Source: an uncultured Butyricicoccus sp. (GTDB lineage: Bacteria; Bacillota; Clostridia; Oscillospirales; Butyricicoccaceae). From it: a DNA stretch of 60,024 nt. The notes beneath the pieces were generated by a model that saw only the letters and a list, made by a program, of their open reading frames with translations, made no database searches and was not told the origin of the DNA. A program made the translations under genes and the position numbers. Shown here piece after piece: positions 16,343 through 25,477 of the stretch (position 1 is its first letter; each line of letters begins with the position of its first letter). The DNA lies in assembly GCA_944376065.1 (NCBI GenBank), contig CALWBL010000017.1, positions 1-60,024 of the forward strand, in the 5' to 3' direction.

Positions 16343-16801
16343 TTACTTTTTATAAACTAAATCAGCCTCTGTCCAGTTTTCTAAAACTGGAATCATGCTT
16401 GCCGCCATTTGTTTCGCACCCTGTAAATCATGCAAAAGATAATTGCCACATTCTACCCTGCTTGCTCCCGGAATTTCACCCTCATACTTTGATATAAACT
16501 CCATAGTTTTCTTTACAAGCTCGATTGCATCTTGTGGCAAAAGATTACGAACTAAAAAATAAAAACCTGTTTGACAACCCATTGGACCACAATATATAAT
16601 ATTTTCTGCAAAATCACTGTTTCGTGTATATGTTGCAAATAAATGCTCAAAAGTATGTGTTGCTGCTGGGTCTAAATAAACGCCAGCATTTGGAATTACC
16701 ATACGAATATCATAAGTTGTAATATCACCATCAATTCTTGATGTATACATACCTTGTGTTAGTACATCATGATTTACTTCAAAACTTGCAATTCTCTTCA
16801 T
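16343..16801 (-). CDS. luxS: S-ribosylhomocysteine lyase LuxS
   Basis: Cleaves S-ribosylhomocysteine to homocysteine and the AI-2 precursor DPD, recycling the product of SAM-dependent methylation. At 152 residues it has standard length. The iron/zinc ligands HTFEH (about 48-52) and the catalytic and ligand region GPMGCQTGFY (Cys at about 75) followed by CGNYL are present. The ribosome site ATAAGGAGG precedes ATG. It is a single gene between terminators; metK in this window feeds the same cycle. Identification is certain; whether AI-2 is used as a signal is not shown. Confidence 0.97.
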   Translation of the reverse strand: MKRIASFEVNHDVLTQGMYTSRIDGDITTYDIRMVIPNAGVYLDPAATHTFEHLFATYTRNSDFAENIIYCGPMGCQTGFYFLVRNLLPQDAIELVKKTMEFISKYEGEIPGASRVECGNYLLHDLQGAKQMAASMIPVLENWTEADLVYKK

Positions 16802-16829
16802 TTTTAAGTATCCTCCTTATAAAAATAAA

Positions 16830-16862
16830 AAAGCTGTAGTATGTCAATTATACCACAGCTTT
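16830..16862 (-). terminator. Terminator of the IMP dehydrogenase gene
   Basis: 13-bp stem AAAGCTGTGGTAT/ATACTACAGCTTT (one G-T pair) read on the minus strand, followed by TTTTATTTTT. Confidence 0.85.
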
Positions 16863-16879
16863 AAGTAACTTTCAAAATA

Positions 16880-18388
16880 TTAGTTATGGGATGCCAATGT
16901 TGAGTCCTTCAACACAACATCATGTGCACCACCTTCGACAATAGAAGTAGCAGATACAAGTGTGATTTTAGCCTTTGCCTGTAATTCTGGAATAGACAAT
17001 GAACCACAGTTACACATAGTTGAACGAACCTTGTTAAGAGTAAGGGTTACATTATCATGCAGAGAACCAGCGTATGGAACATAAGAGTCGACACCTTCTT
17101 CAAATGATAGTTTCTTATCTCCGCCCATGTCATAACGCTGCCAGTTTCTAGCTCGAGCAGAGCCTTCACCCCAGTATTCTTTCATAAATGTACCACCAAT
17201 CTTAACCTTATTTGTTGGTGATTCATCAAATCTTGAGAAATAACGACCAAGCATAACAAAGTCAGCACCCATAGCAAGAGCCAGCGTTATATGATAATCG
17301 TGAACGATACCACCATCGGAACAAATTGGGATATAAATACCAGTTTCCTTATAGTATTCATCACGAGCTGCTGCAACTTCAATTGTAGCAGTAGCTTGTC
17401 CGCGACCAATACCCTTTTGCTCACGAGTGATACAAATCGAACCTCCACCGATGCCGATTTTTACAAAGTCTGCACCCGCTTCAGCTAGAAAACGGAAACC
17501 TTCACGGTCTACAACGTTGCCAGCACCAACTTTTACGCTATCACCATATTTTTCACGAATCCACTTTAATGTGCGTAGCTGCCACTCAGAATATCCTTCA
17601 GATGAGTCAATACAGAGCACATCTGCCCCAGCCTCAACAAGTGCTGGAACACGTTGCTCGTAGTCGCGTGTATTGATACCTGCACCAACAACATAACGCT
17701 TCTTATCATCAAGCAATTCAAGAGTATTTGTTTTATGGCTGTCATAGTCCTTACGAAATACCATATAAACAAGATGTTGATTTTCGTCAACAAGTGGCAG
17801 AGCATTGAGTTTATGCTCCCAAATTATATCGTTTGCGAGCTTTAAAGTTGTATCTGCCGGAGCGGTGATTAACTTTTCAAATGGTGTCATAAAGTTTACA
17901 ACTTTTTCACTTGTTTCCATACGTGATACGCGATAATCACGGCTTGTTACGATACCAAGCAGTTTACCTGTTGCGGTACCATCATCAGTAACAGCCATTG
18001 TGGAGTGACCGGTTTTTTCCTTTAAAGCGAGAACATCTGCCAAAGTCATATCAGGTGTAATGTTGGAATCAGAAACGATAAAGCCTGCTTTGTATGCTTT
18101 TACTCGAGCAACCATAGCAGCCTCGTTTTCAATAGTCTGAGAGCCATAAATAAAGGAGATACCACCTTCCCTTGCCAAAGCGATTGCCATATTGTCATCA
18201 GACACAGCTTGCATAATCGCTGAAACAAGTGGGATATTAGCATACAAAGATGCCTCCTGACCCTTCTTGTATTTTACAATAGGTGTACGCAAACTAACAT
18301 TTGCTGGCATACACTCTGAAGATGAATAACCAGGAACCAAAAGATATTCACTAAATGTACGGGAAGGTTCTGAAAAATAAAATGCCAT
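16880..18388 (-). CDS. guaB: IMP dehydrogenase, Tritrichomonas-like type
   Basis: Oxidises IMP to XMP with NAD, the committed step to GMP. The TIM barrel is split by two CBS domains (about 100-220). The catalytic loop is [18 protein letters not shown] (Cys near 319) and the flap has ARNWQRYD. The whole protein strongly recalls the enzyme of the protist Tritrichomonas foetus: same 502-503 length, HTFNEYLL-like start, [19 protein letters not shown] and [10 protein letters not shown]. That protist gene is known to be of bacterial type, so this lineage is a plausible relative of its donor. I start at ATG 18388 with GGAAAAGGAG; a GTG/ATG further upstream lacks a ribosome site. Single-gene unit. 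Confidence 0.96.
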   Translation of the reverse strand: MAFYFSEPSRTFSEYLLVPGYSSSECMPANVSLRTPIVKYKKGQEASLYANIPLVSAIMQAVSDDNMAIALAREGGISFIYGSQTIENEAAMVARVKAYKAGFIVSDSNITPDMTLADVLALKEKTGHSTMAVTDDGTATGKLLGIVTSRDYRVSRMETSEKVVNFMTPFEKLITAPADTTLKLANDIIWEHKLNALPLVDENQHLVYMVFRKDYDSHKTNTLELLDDKKRYVVGAGINTRDYEQRVPALVEAGADVLCIDSSEGYSEWQLRTLKWIREKYGDSVKVGAGNVVDREGFRFLAEAGADFVKIGIGGGSICITREQKGIGRGQATATIEVAAARDEYYKETGIYIPICSDGGIVHDYHITLALAMGADFVMLGRYFSRFDESPTNKVKIGGTFMKEYWGEGSARARNWQRYDMGGDKKLSFEEGVDSYVPYAGSLHDNVTLTLNKVRSTMCNCGSLSIPELQAKAKITLVSATSIVEGGAHDVVLKDSTLASHN

Positions 18389-18434
18389 GTTTGTTTCTCC
18401 TTTTCCGACCAAATCTGCAATTTGTTTCTGTACT

Positions 18435-18464
18435 ATTATACTCCCTAAAGCATATTAAAGTAAA
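18435..18464 (-). promoter_or_regulatory. Promoter of guaB
   Basis: Leftward TTTACT, an 18-base spacer, TATAAT, about 47 bases before the start codon. Confidence 0.6.
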
Positions 18465-18546
18465 GACCACGATTGTTACAGAAATATGAACTTTTTTATC
18501 ATTTTTCTATGCAAACCGCCCTTTACTGTTTAATCAAACAAACTTT

Positions 18547-19113
18547 TCAACCCTCTGAGCGGTTTTCATGAAGGTATGTAGCCTCTAAATCAGCAAGATG
18601 AAGTTTTACTGCAAGAGGATATTTTTCATAAGCATTAGCTATTGCAAAACTGCCCGCTCTTGCTGAGTCATCAAACCCGCCCATATGCCAACGGATTGCC
18701 ACAGCTTCTTCAAATTTGAGCTTCATAAATCGTTCAATCAAAAAGACTGATTTTTCACCATGACCATATGGAAATTTATCATCAACGGTATAATAAGGAA
18801 CTTTTTCCCATTCACCATACTCATTTTTCTTATTTCTGTACTCAGTGATATAGAAGCCTGCCTTGCATATGTCGTGAAGTAGTGACACTATTGTAAAGCT
18901 CTCCAAATCATCTTTATCTACATCAAAATGTTTTGCAATAAGCACTTCATAAACATTTAAACTATGCTCTACCAAACCGCCTTCATATGCGGCATGAAAT
19001 CTTGTTGACGCTGGAGCTGTAAAAAAATCTGTGCTTTCCAGCCACTCAAGTAATTTTTCTGAGCCACGCCTTGTAACCTGTTTGCGAAAAGTTTCTATGA
19101 ATTTATCTTTCAT
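18547..19113 (-). CDS. HD-domain phosphohydrolase
   Basis: Soluble protein of 188 residues with an HD metal-dependent phosphohydrolase fold. The ligands appear in order as GGLVEHSLNV (His about 50), LLHDICKAG (HD about 79-80), RWHMGG and a late Asp in HLADLEA. Such single HD proteins hydrolyse nucleotides or cyclic phosphates; the substrate is not evident. Its ATG overlaps the stop of the tRNA nucleotidyltransferase gene by four bases (ATGA), so translation is coupled and a role in RNA or nucleotide metabolism is likely. It is the last gene of the DUF896-cca-HD operon. Confidence 0.85.
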   Translation of the reverse strand: MKDKFIETFRKQVTRRGSEKLLEWLESTDFFTAPASTRFHAAYEGGLVEHSLNVYEVLIAKHFDVDKDDLESFTIVSLLHDICKAGFYITEYRNKKNEYGEWEKVPYYTVDDKFPYGHGEKSVFLIERFMKLKFEEAVAIRWHMGGFDDSARAGSFAIANAYEKYPLAVKLHLADLEATYLHENRSEG

Positions 19114-20429
19114 ATTTTTCCCTCCTTTATAAGCTGTAAAAGTTCTGATTTTATATTATTATCTGGTGATTTGATTACATAATCGAGTATTTTTCTAAGC
19201 ATCTTCCCTATTTCTTGACCGCTAAACCCAAGTTCAATTAAATCATATCCGTTTACTGCTAAATCATGAACTGTAAGGCATGGTTTTTCACTCAAAATTC
19301 TATTTAACAGGCTTTCTACCTTTTGAAAATGCAACAAATATTCTGGGTGCGTTCCCCTGCTTATGCTGTCAGCTTTTTGTATTTTTATAAGATTCCTAAA
19401 ACGAGTTTCACCGAATTTTGCAAGTCTTTTTCTTATTATATGTGGTTCAGCTTTTATATAAATGTCGTGATTCTCTGTAAGGAATATTATTTCATCTCTC
19501 ATTGAATTTGATAGTTTTAGCTTTTGTGTTCGTAAATCCACATACTTCATACTGACTTTAGGGTGCGAATAAAAATGACCTATACCATTTTCATCTATTG
19601 TCATACAGCTTGGCTTTCCAGTATCATGATAAAGTGCAGAAAACCTTAAAACTGGTTCTGCTGGTATTTGTTCCATCGCTCTTATGGAATGTTCTAAAAC
19701 ATCATAAATATGATATGGATTATGTTGCTTAAAACCTTTCATTGGCAAAAGCTCTGGCAGAATCACTCCAAATACATCTATAAACCGTCTTAAAACACGC
19801 CCTGCATATCGGCCACATAGAAAACGCATAAGTTCCGATGAAATCCGTTCAGCAGAAATGTTTAAAAGCAAATCAGCATTTGCTTTTAGTGCATTTTTAG
19901 TGTTTTGTTCTATTTCAAATCCCAATTCTGACGCCATGCGTAATCCACGCAGTATTCTAAGAGAATCTTCCAAAAAACGCTCATCAGCATTTCCTACTGC
20001 ACGTAATATTTTATTTTCTAAATCTTTTTGCCCGCCAAATGGGTCAACAACGCCTTTATGGGGAGAATATGCAATCGCATTTATTGTAAAATCTCGCCTT
20101 GATAAATCCTGCTCTATGTTTGTTACAAAACAAACCTTATCTGGTCGTCTACCATCAGTATACTTTGATTCTTTCCGAAATGTTGTGATTTCAACAGGTG
20201 TGTTATTGATTAAAATTGTAAGTGTTCCATGTTTAATACCTGTATCAATTATACGTTCTGAACCAAAAACAGTTCTCATTTGTTCTGGTGTGGCTGAGGT
20301 ACATAGATCATAATCATGCGGACTGTTTCCTAGCAGCGCATCGCGTACTGCACCACCAACAACATAAGCCTCAAAACCTGCACTTGATAGTTTGCATATG
20401 ACAGTTTTTACTTCGTCCGGTAAATACAT
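19110..20429 (-). CDS. cca: CCA tRNA nucleotidyltransferase with HD domain
   Basis: Adds or repairs the CCA end of tRNAs. The class II nucleotidyltransferase head has VGGAVRDALLG, HDYDLCTSATPEQ (metal-binding DxD) and RRDFTINAIAY; the neck has RILRGLRMASELGFEIE. A C-terminal HD domain (LYHDTGKPSC, about 258) could remove 2',3'-cyclic phosphate. At 439 residues it is typical of Clostridia. Its ATG shares one base with the stop of the DUF896 gene (TAATG) and its end overlaps the HD gene, so the operon is tightly coupled. The tRNAs in this window already encode CCA, so repair is the likelier role. Identification is strong. Confidence 0.95.
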   Translation of the reverse strand: MYLPDEVKTVICKLSSAGFEAYVVGGAVRDALLGNSPHDYDLCTSATPEQMRTVFGSERIIDTGIKHGTLTILINNTPVEITTFRKESKYTDGRRPDKVCFVTNIEQDLSRRDFTINAIAYSPHKGVVDPFGGQKDLENKILRAVGNADERFLEDSLRILRGLRMASELGFEIEQNTKNALKANADLLLNISAERISSELMRFLCGRYAGRVLRRFIDVFGVILPELLPMKGFKQHNPYHIYDVLEHSIRAMEQIPAEPVLRFSALYHDTGKPSCMTIDENGIGHFYSHPKVSMKYVDLRTQKLKLSNSMRDEIIFLTENHDIYIKAEPHIIRKRLAKFGETRFRNLIKIQKADSISRGTHPEYLLHFQKVESLLNRILSEKPCLTVHDLAVNGYDLIELGFSGQEIGKMLRKILDYVIKSPDNNIKSELLQLIKEGKI

Positions 20430-20644
20430 TACTGTTTCTCCGAGTGTTTTTGAGTTAACCTATAAGAAGTTCCGTCTGGATTCAATACAACTGTATTGTC
20501 AAGTTGTGCTTTTAAACTTCCTTTAAACTCTGCAATATATTCTTCTCTTAAAGCCTTTCTTTCTGCTTGTTCCTGTTCTGTTAAGCCCTCGCTTTTTGCT
20601 TTTTTAGCAAGCTCATTTATTCTATCAATTTTTTTCTTATCCAT
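20429..20644 (-). CDS. DUF896 (YnzC-type) small protein
   Basis: Highly charged helical protein of 71 residues, matching the DUF896/YnzC family: KKIDRINELAKKAK, GLTEQEQAERKALR and YIAEFKGSLKAQLDNT. Bacillus relatives are SOS-associated or of unknown function. I start at ATG 20644, preceded by GAAAGGG; an upstream frame to 20665 has no ribosome site. It leads the operon with cca and the HD gene and has its own promoter. Confidence 0.9.
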   Translation of the reverse strand: MDKKKIDRINELAKKAKSEGLTEQEQAERKALREEYIAEFKGSLKAQLDNTVVLNPDGTSYRLTQKHSEKQ

Positions 20645-20682
20645 AATGTTTACCCTTTCAAACAAAAATTTTCTTTTAAATC

Positions 20683-20711
20683 ATTATATATTGAAAACAC
20701 GTAAAATACAA
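20683..20711 (-). promoter_or_regulatory. Promoter of the DUF896-cca-HD operon
   Basis: Leftward TTGTAT, a 17-base spacer, TATAAT. It lies back to back with the rightward promoter of the acetyltransferase gene, seven bases apart. Confidence 0.75.
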
Positions 20712-20717
20712 GTTTTC

Positions 20718-20747
20718 TTGACCTATATCTATTGAACATGATAAAAT
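20718..20747 (+). promoter_or_regulatory. Promoter of the GNAT gene
   Basis: TTGACC, an 18-base spacer, TAAAAT, 37 bases before the start codon. Confidence 0.6.
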
Positions 20748-20784
20748 GAAAGCAATATAATTTTAACCAAAAAAGAGGGTGACA

Positions 20785-21243
20785 ATGAATATGGAAATTC
20801 GTGAAATTCTTCCATGGGACGAAAGCCATTTTTATCGCATGGTTCGTAAATTCTATCAGATGTCTGTCGTTGACCATCAAATTCCAGATTCTCATGCAAA
20901 ACGAACATTTGAGCTGCTTATGAGTGGTACTCCTTATGCTCGTTGTTTTATTGCTGCTGATGATAACAATATACCAAGAGGATATTGTTTATGTTCAATC
21001 ACATGGTCAAATGAAGCTGGTGGGCTTTGCGTTTGGATTGATGAACTTATGGTTGAAGAAGATCTGCGTGGTCAAGGCATAGGTCAAATGCTTATTGCGA
21101 ACGTTGGTGAAACTTATCCTAAAGCTGCAAGATTCCGTCTTGAAGTCACTGATGACAATGTTCGTGCAACATCATTATATAAATCTTTAGGATTTAAACC
21201 TCTTGCATATAATCAAATGGTGCTAGATCAACCACAACCATAA
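20785..21243 (+). CDS. GNAT family N-acetyltransferase
   Basis: Acetyl-CoA-dependent acyltransferase of 152 residues. The CoA pyrophosphate-binding motif A is VEEDLRGQGIGQMLI (about 91-105), preceded by the strand WIDELMV and followed by RLEVTDDNVRATSLYKSLGF, a usual GNAT ending. The acceptor is unknown. I chose ATG 20785, five bases after GAGGG; an in-frame GTG at 20779 overlaps that ribosome site. Single gene with its own promoter and terminator. Confidence 0.9.
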   Translation: MNMEIREILPWDESHFYRMVRKFYQMSVVDHQIPDSHAKRTFELLMSGTPYARCFIAADDNNIPRGYCLCSITWSNEAGGLCVWIDELMVEEDLRGQGIGQMLIANVGETYPKAARFRLEVTDDNVRATSLYKSLGFKPLAYNQMVLDQPQP

Positions 21244-21248
21244 AAACT

Positions 21249-21281
21249 AATGCGTGATACAAACTTGTTGTATCACGCATT
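21249..21281 (+). terminator. Terminator shared by the GNAT and RluA genes
   Basis: 14-bp stem AATGCGTGATACAA/TTGTATCACGCATT with a 5-base loop, followed by TTTTTT on the plus strand; convergent genes. Confidence 0.9.
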
Positions 21282-21284
21282 TTT

Positions 21285-22202
21285 TTATTTACCACATAAT
21301 TTTTTTAATATTTCTGGTGTAATTTCAGGAAAAAACCGCTGCATATCCTCTGGAAGTGGTGAAAAAAATTCGAGTTTCTCCCCTGTTATTGGCTGATTAA
21401 GGTTTAGAAACGCTGCATGAAGTGCATGTCGTGAAATTATAGAATAGTCCGAATTATACAAAAAATCTCCTGGAAGTGGATGTCCTATATGTTTCATATG
21501 CACTCTAATTTGATGAGTTCTCCCTGTTTCCATCCAAACATGTGCAAGCGAAAATCCATCTTTATAGGCTATTGTCTTAAAGTGGGTTATTGCTCTCTCA
21601 CCATCATCTGCAACAATTCTTGTAACTATTGACTCTGCCTCACGTTTTATTGGTGCATTTATTGTACCGCTTTCTGGTAGCTCACCGAAACAAACTGCTA
21701 TATATTCTCTGCGCATTAGCTTTTTTGATGACATATCCGATAAAATAGCTGCTGAAAGTGGATTCTCTGCAACTATAAGTAATCCAGATGTATTTTTATC
21801 AAGCCTGCCAATAGCACGAAATACAAAATCTTTGTTTTCTTTTTTAGCTTTAAATGCTAATGCATTTGCAACTGTATTTTCCCTGTTTCTTTGCGATGGA
21901 TGAACGGCTATACCCGCATTTTTAGAAATAACCGTCATGTCTTCGTCTTTATATATGATATGTATTTTTATATCGTGTGGTATAATATGGTCTAAAAACT
22001 CATGCTCCCTAACTTTTATTTTAAGCTCATCACCTGTTTTAAGTTTATCAATAGTGCGAATCAGTTTATTGTCAACTGTTATACCATCATTTTCTTTTTT
22101 TAAATCTATAAGAACTCGTCTTGAAACGCCTTTTTTTCTAAGAAAACGCTCGACTGTCATATCATTTTCATCTTTTTCAACTCTATATGTAACACATCGC
22201 AT
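21285..22202 (-). CDS. RluA family pseudouridine synthase
   Basis: Isomerises uridine to pseudouridine in rRNA or tRNA. It has an N-terminal S4-like RNA-binding segment (about 14-70), then the catalytic domain with FRAIGRLDKNTSGLLIVA (catalytic Asp in GRLD, about 134) and METGRTHQIRVHMKHIGHPL. The length of 305 residues fits the RluD/YlyB group. The target nucleotide cannot be told from sequence. It lies alone, with divergent transcription from the M42 operon. Family assignment is firm. Confidence 0.95.
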   Translation of the reverse strand: MRCVTYRVEKDENDMTVERFLRKKGVSRRVLIDLKKENDGITVDNKLIRTIDKLKTGDELKIKVREHEFLDHIIPHDIKIHIIYKDEDMTVISKNAGIAVHPSQRNRENTVANALAFKAKKENKDFVFRAIGRLDKNTSGLLIVAENPLSAAILSDMSSKKLMRREYIAVCFGELPESGTINAPIKREAESIVTRIVADDGERAITHFKTIAYKDGFSLAHVWMETGRTHQIRVHMKHIGHPLPGDFLYNSDYSIISRHALHAAFLNLNQPITGEKLEFFSPLPEDMQRFFPEITPEILKKLCGK

Positions 22203-22303
22203 TTTTTATCTCTCCTTACTTATCTGATTTTACACAGCCTAATATTTTCTGTCAAATATTTTGTATTTTTTTATTTGTAAATGCTATCTTTTCCATAATT
22301 CAG

Positions 22304-22312
22304 TGTTATAAT
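22304..22312 (+). promoter_or_regulatory. Extended -10 promoter of the M42 operon
   Basis: TGTTATAAT 30 bases before the TTG start; no good -35 hexamer is present at the expected distance. Confidence 0.5.
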
Positions 22313-22341
22313 AGTAATAAAATAAAATAGGAGTTGTTTTT

Positions 22342-23376
22342 TTGAATCAAATAGAATCATTAGAAAAACTTTGTTCATTGCCTGCTGTTACAGGTTTTGA
22401 GCTTACAAGTGCCAAGGTTCTCGCAGAAATGCTCAGTCCTTGGGTTAATAAAGTGGATATTGACCCCTTTGGCACAGTAACCGGTCTTTTAGTTTGCCCT
22501 GTGCCAAATGCTAAAACCGTTCTACTTGATGCGCATTTTGACCAGATAGGTTTTATTGTGACTGAAGTTGTTGAGGGTGGCTTCTTACGATTTGCATCTG
22601 TTGGCGGTGTTGACCCTCGTATGCTTCTCGGATGTGAGGTAACTATTTTAACTAGTACACCAATAGAGGGTGTTATTTGTTCTGTTCCTCCACATCTTTC
22701 AAGTGAGCAAGAACGCAAAAATGCTGTGCCTGTACATGAAATGCTGATTGATACTGGACTATTAGATGCTGAAAATAAAATCTCTATCGGCACACCTATT
22801 ATTTTTCGTCAGCCTCTTATAACTCTTTCAAAGGATATTGTATGCTCTAAATGTTTAGATGATAGAGCCGGTATCCAAGCTATTTTACAAGCACTTAGAC
22901 AGTTACGCAGACAGGATTTAAAAGTGAATGTTGCGGTTTTATTCTCATCTCAAGAGGAAATAACCTCTCTTGGTGCTATAACTGGTGCTTTTCGTCTGCG
23001 TCCAGATTATGCTATTGCTGTTGATGTTAGTCATGCAAACACACCAGATGCACCATCTGGCGAAACATTCGAGTTTGGCGGAGGAACAATGATTGGTATG
23101 GGACCAAACATGAACACTCATTTTACAAAAACGCTTATCCGTTTAGCTCGTGCAGATAATATTCCATACCAGCTTGAAGTTATGGAGGGTAGCACAGGAA
23201 CAAATGCATGGAATATTCAAATTTCTGCCTGCGGCACAGCTCAAGCCCTGCTATCTATCCCGCTTAAATATATGCATACACCAATAGAAACGGTTAAACT
23301 TTGTGATATTGACGCAACTGCCAATTTAATTGCTTCATTTTTAAAGAATTTTGATGGAGGCTGCCTGCAATTATGA
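22342..23376 (+). CDS. M42 family metallopeptidase (copy 1)
   Basis: Di-zinc aminopeptidase of the M42 (TET/glutamyl aminopeptidase) family, 344 residues. Metal and catalytic motifs in order are LDAHFDQIG, KCLDDRAG, SSQEEITSLGA, AIAVDVSHAN and YMHTPIE. These cytosolic peptidases form dodecamers and trim short peptides. The start is TTG at 22342 with AGGAG eight bases upstream. First of three tandem M42 genes; its stop overlaps the next ATG by four bases. It is the most divergent of the three in the EE region (EEITSLGA instead of EEVGLRGA), which hints at a different specificity. Confidence 0.92.
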   Translation: MNQIESLEKLCSLPAVTGFELTSAKVLAEMLSPWVNKVDIDPFGTVTGLLVCPVPNAKTVLLDAHFDQIGFIVTEVVEGGFLRFASVGGVDPRMLLGCEVTILTSTPIEGVICSVPPHLSSEQERKNAVPVHEMLIDTGLLDAENKISIGTPIIFRQPLITLSKDIVCSKCLDDRAGIQAILQALRQLRRQDLKVNVAVLFSSQEEITSLGAITGAFRLRPDYAIAVDVSHANTPDAPSGETFEFGGGTMIGMGPNMNTHFTKTLIRLARADNIPYQLEVMEGSTGTNAWNIQISACGTAQALLSIPLKYMHTPIETVKLCDIDATANLIASFLKNFDGGCLQL

Positions 23377-24401
23377 CCGAATTATTAAATAAACTTTGTT
23401 CACTTCCAGGTGTTTCAGGTGCTGAGGATTCTGTGCGTGATTTTATTCGCACACGAGCTATAACTTTTGCTGATGATATCCGTACAGATGCGATGGGAAA
23501 TCTTATGGTTTTCCGTGCTGGTAAACGCTCAACTACAAAGCCACTAATGCTCACTGCCCATATGGATGAAGTGGGTTTTATAGTCAAACGTATAACCGAT
23601 GATGGTATGCTTAAATTTGGCTTTGTGGGTGGAATTGACCCCCGTGTTGTTATTGGTAGACGTGTTTGTTTTGGTAAAGTAAGTGGTGTTATTGGCATTA
23701 AAGCTGTACATTTAACCAGCCAAGAGGAACGCAAACACACACCAGATGCAAAAGATTTATATATTGATATTGGTGCTTGCAGCAAGAGCGAGGCCGAAAG
23801 CAAGGTTAATATTGGTGACTATGGTGTTTTTGACTCAGATTTTTTAGAATTTGGTGACGATCTTATAAAAGCAAAGGCTCTTGATGATAGGATAGGCTGT
23901 GCTGTTTTACTTCAGCTTTTAAGAAAAACTCCACATGTTGACACTTGGTTTGTATTTACTGTTCAAGAGGAAGTTGGATTTAGAGGTGCTACAACCGCTG
24001 CTTTTTCCATTGACCCTGCTCTTTGTATAAATGTTGAAGGTACTGCTGCGGCTGATTTACCAGAAATTAAACCATATAACAGGAGTTGTGCAATTAGAAA
24101 TGGTGCTGTATTGCCGTTTATGGACAAGTCAGCAATATATGACCAGAAGCTTTTAAAGTTTTTATGCAATATTGCAGATAATGAACATATTAACTGGCAA
24201 ACAAAAACAACTGTTTCAGGCAGCACTGATATAGGCGCAATCCATAAAAGCCTTACTGGTGTTCCTTGTGCTTGTGTTGCTGCACCTGTTCGCTATATTC
24301 ATTCTTCTGTCTGTGTCGCCGCTTTAGAAGATATTAAAAATGTACTGTATTTATTACAGGCTTTTCTTGAACAATTTAATAATAAGACTGATTTTATATA
24401 A
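23373..24401 (+). CDS. M42 family metallopeptidase (copy 2)
   Basis: Second M42 aminopeptidase, 342 residues. Motifs: TAHMDEVGF, KALDDRIGC, VQEEVGFRGA and YIHSSV. At the fourth metal position it reads CINVEGTAAADLPE, the acidic VEGT variant common in one M42 subgroup, where copies 1 and 3 have VDVS/IDVT. Translation is coupled to copy 1 through an ATGA overlap. Sequence differs enough from its neighbours to be an old paralogue and not a recent duplicate. Confidence 0.92.
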   Translation: MTELLNKLCSLPGVSGAEDSVRDFIRTRAITFADDIRTDAMGNLMVFRAGKRSTTKPLMLTAHMDEVGFIVKRITDDGMLKFGFVGGIDPRVVIGRRVCFGKVSGVIGIKAVHLTSQEERKHTPDAKDLYIDIGACSKSEAESKVNIGDYGVFDSDFLEFGDDLIKAKALDDRIGCAVLLQLLRKTPHVDTWFVFTVQEEVGFRGATTAAFSIDPALCINVEGTAAADLPEIKPYNRSCAIRNGAVLPFMDKSAIYDQKLLKFLCNIADNEHINWQTKTTVSGSTDIGAIHKSLTGVPCACVAAPVRYIHSSVCVAALEDIKNVLYLLQAFLEQFNNKTDFI

Positions 24402-24417
24402 CTAAGGAGATTTTTAC

Positions 24418-25434
24418 ATGGATAGTGTATTTGAGCTATATAAAGAAGTGGCCTCTGCTTTTGGACCTTCTGGTCGTGAGAGAAATGTAAGAGAAATTAT
24501 AAGCTCCATCGCTGCAAAATATGTTGATGATGTTTATACCGATACTCTTGGAAACCTAATTTGTCGCAAACGCCCTGCTATTGGCAGTCAAGAAAATGTT
24601 CGTAAAATTGCTTTTGCTGCGCATATGGACTCTATTGGCGTTGTCGTAACATATATTGACGATAATGGTTTTTTACGTTTTTCTAACATTGGCGGAATTG
24701 AAATTCAAGATTTCTTCCATACACAGGTTCGCTTTGAAAATGGTGTCTATGGTATAATCTCACATGAAGAAAAAACCGAGCTCTCAAAGCTGAAAATCAA
24801 TAATCTATATATAGATATTGGTGCAAAAAATCGCGAACAAGCTGAAGAAATGGTTTCTATTGGTGATTTTGCGGTATTCAACTCCCCTATGTTTGAGCAA
24901 AACGGCGTTATTTCTGGTGCTTATATAGATGATAGAATCGGATGCACAGCTTTGATTATGACCATGATGAAACTTCCTAAAGTTGTAAACGATGATTTAT
25001 ATTTTGTGTTTACAGTTCAAGAAGAAGTTGGTCTTAGAGGGGCTACAACTGCTGCTTATGCACTTGAACCTGATATTGCAATCGCTATTGATGTAACTGA
25101 TACTGGTGATTTACCAGAACATAAATACCCAATGGCGTGTCATTTAGGAAAAGGACCTGCAATAAAGGTTATGGATCGCTCTGTACTTTGCAGCCAAAAA
25201 ATTCGCTCAGCTCTTGAGGAAGCTGCGTTACTTTCAGCCATTCCTGTGCAGCGTGAAATTTTGCAATTTGGCGGAACTGATACCGCAGCATTTCAACGTT
25301 CTCGTGCTGGTGTTGAAGTCGGTGCAATTTCTATTCCAACACGCTATATTCATACACCTAATGAAATGTGCAGTATAAATGATGTAATACAAACATCGAA
25401 CTTACTTTTAACAGCAATTACTCAAACTTTATAA
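24418..25434 (+). CDS. M42 family metallopeptidase (copy 3)
   Basis: Third M42 aminopeptidase, 338 residues, with AAHMDSIGV, AYIDDRIGC, VQEEVGLRGA, AIDVTDTGDLPE and YIHTPNE, so all five metal ligands and the catalytic Glu are in place. A good AAGGAG ribosome site lies 10 bases before ATG and only 16 bases separate it from copy 2. The operon ends with a bidirectional terminator. Three different M42 enzymes in one transcript suggest stepwise breakdown of peptides with different N-termini; this is inference. Confidence 0.92.
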   Translation: MDSVFELYKEVASAFGPSGRERNVREIISSIAAKYVDDVYTDTLGNLICRKRPAIGSQENVRKIAFAAHMDSIGVVVTYIDDNGFLRFSNIGGIEIQDFFHTQVRFENGVYGIISHEEKTELSKLKINNLYIDIGAKNREQAEEMVSIGDFAVFNSPMFEQNGVISGAYIDDRIGCTALIMTMMKLPKVVNDDLYFVFTVQEEVGLRGATTAAYALEPDIAIAIDVTDTGDLPEHKYPMACHLGKGPAIKVMDRSVLCSQKIRSALEEAALLSAIPVQREILQFGGTDTAAFQRSRAGVEVGAISIPTRYIHTPNEMCSINDVIQTSNLLLTAITQTL

Positions 25435-25440
25435 AATATT

Positions 25441-25473
25441 AAAACCGATGCAACGTTTTGTCGCATCGGTTTT
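25441..25473 (+). terminator. Terminator shared by the M42 operon and the VanW gene
   Basis: Stem AAAACCGATGC/GCATCGGTTTT with further pairing inside, followed by GTTTTTA; convergent genes. Confidence 0.85.
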
Positions 25474-25477
25474 GTTT

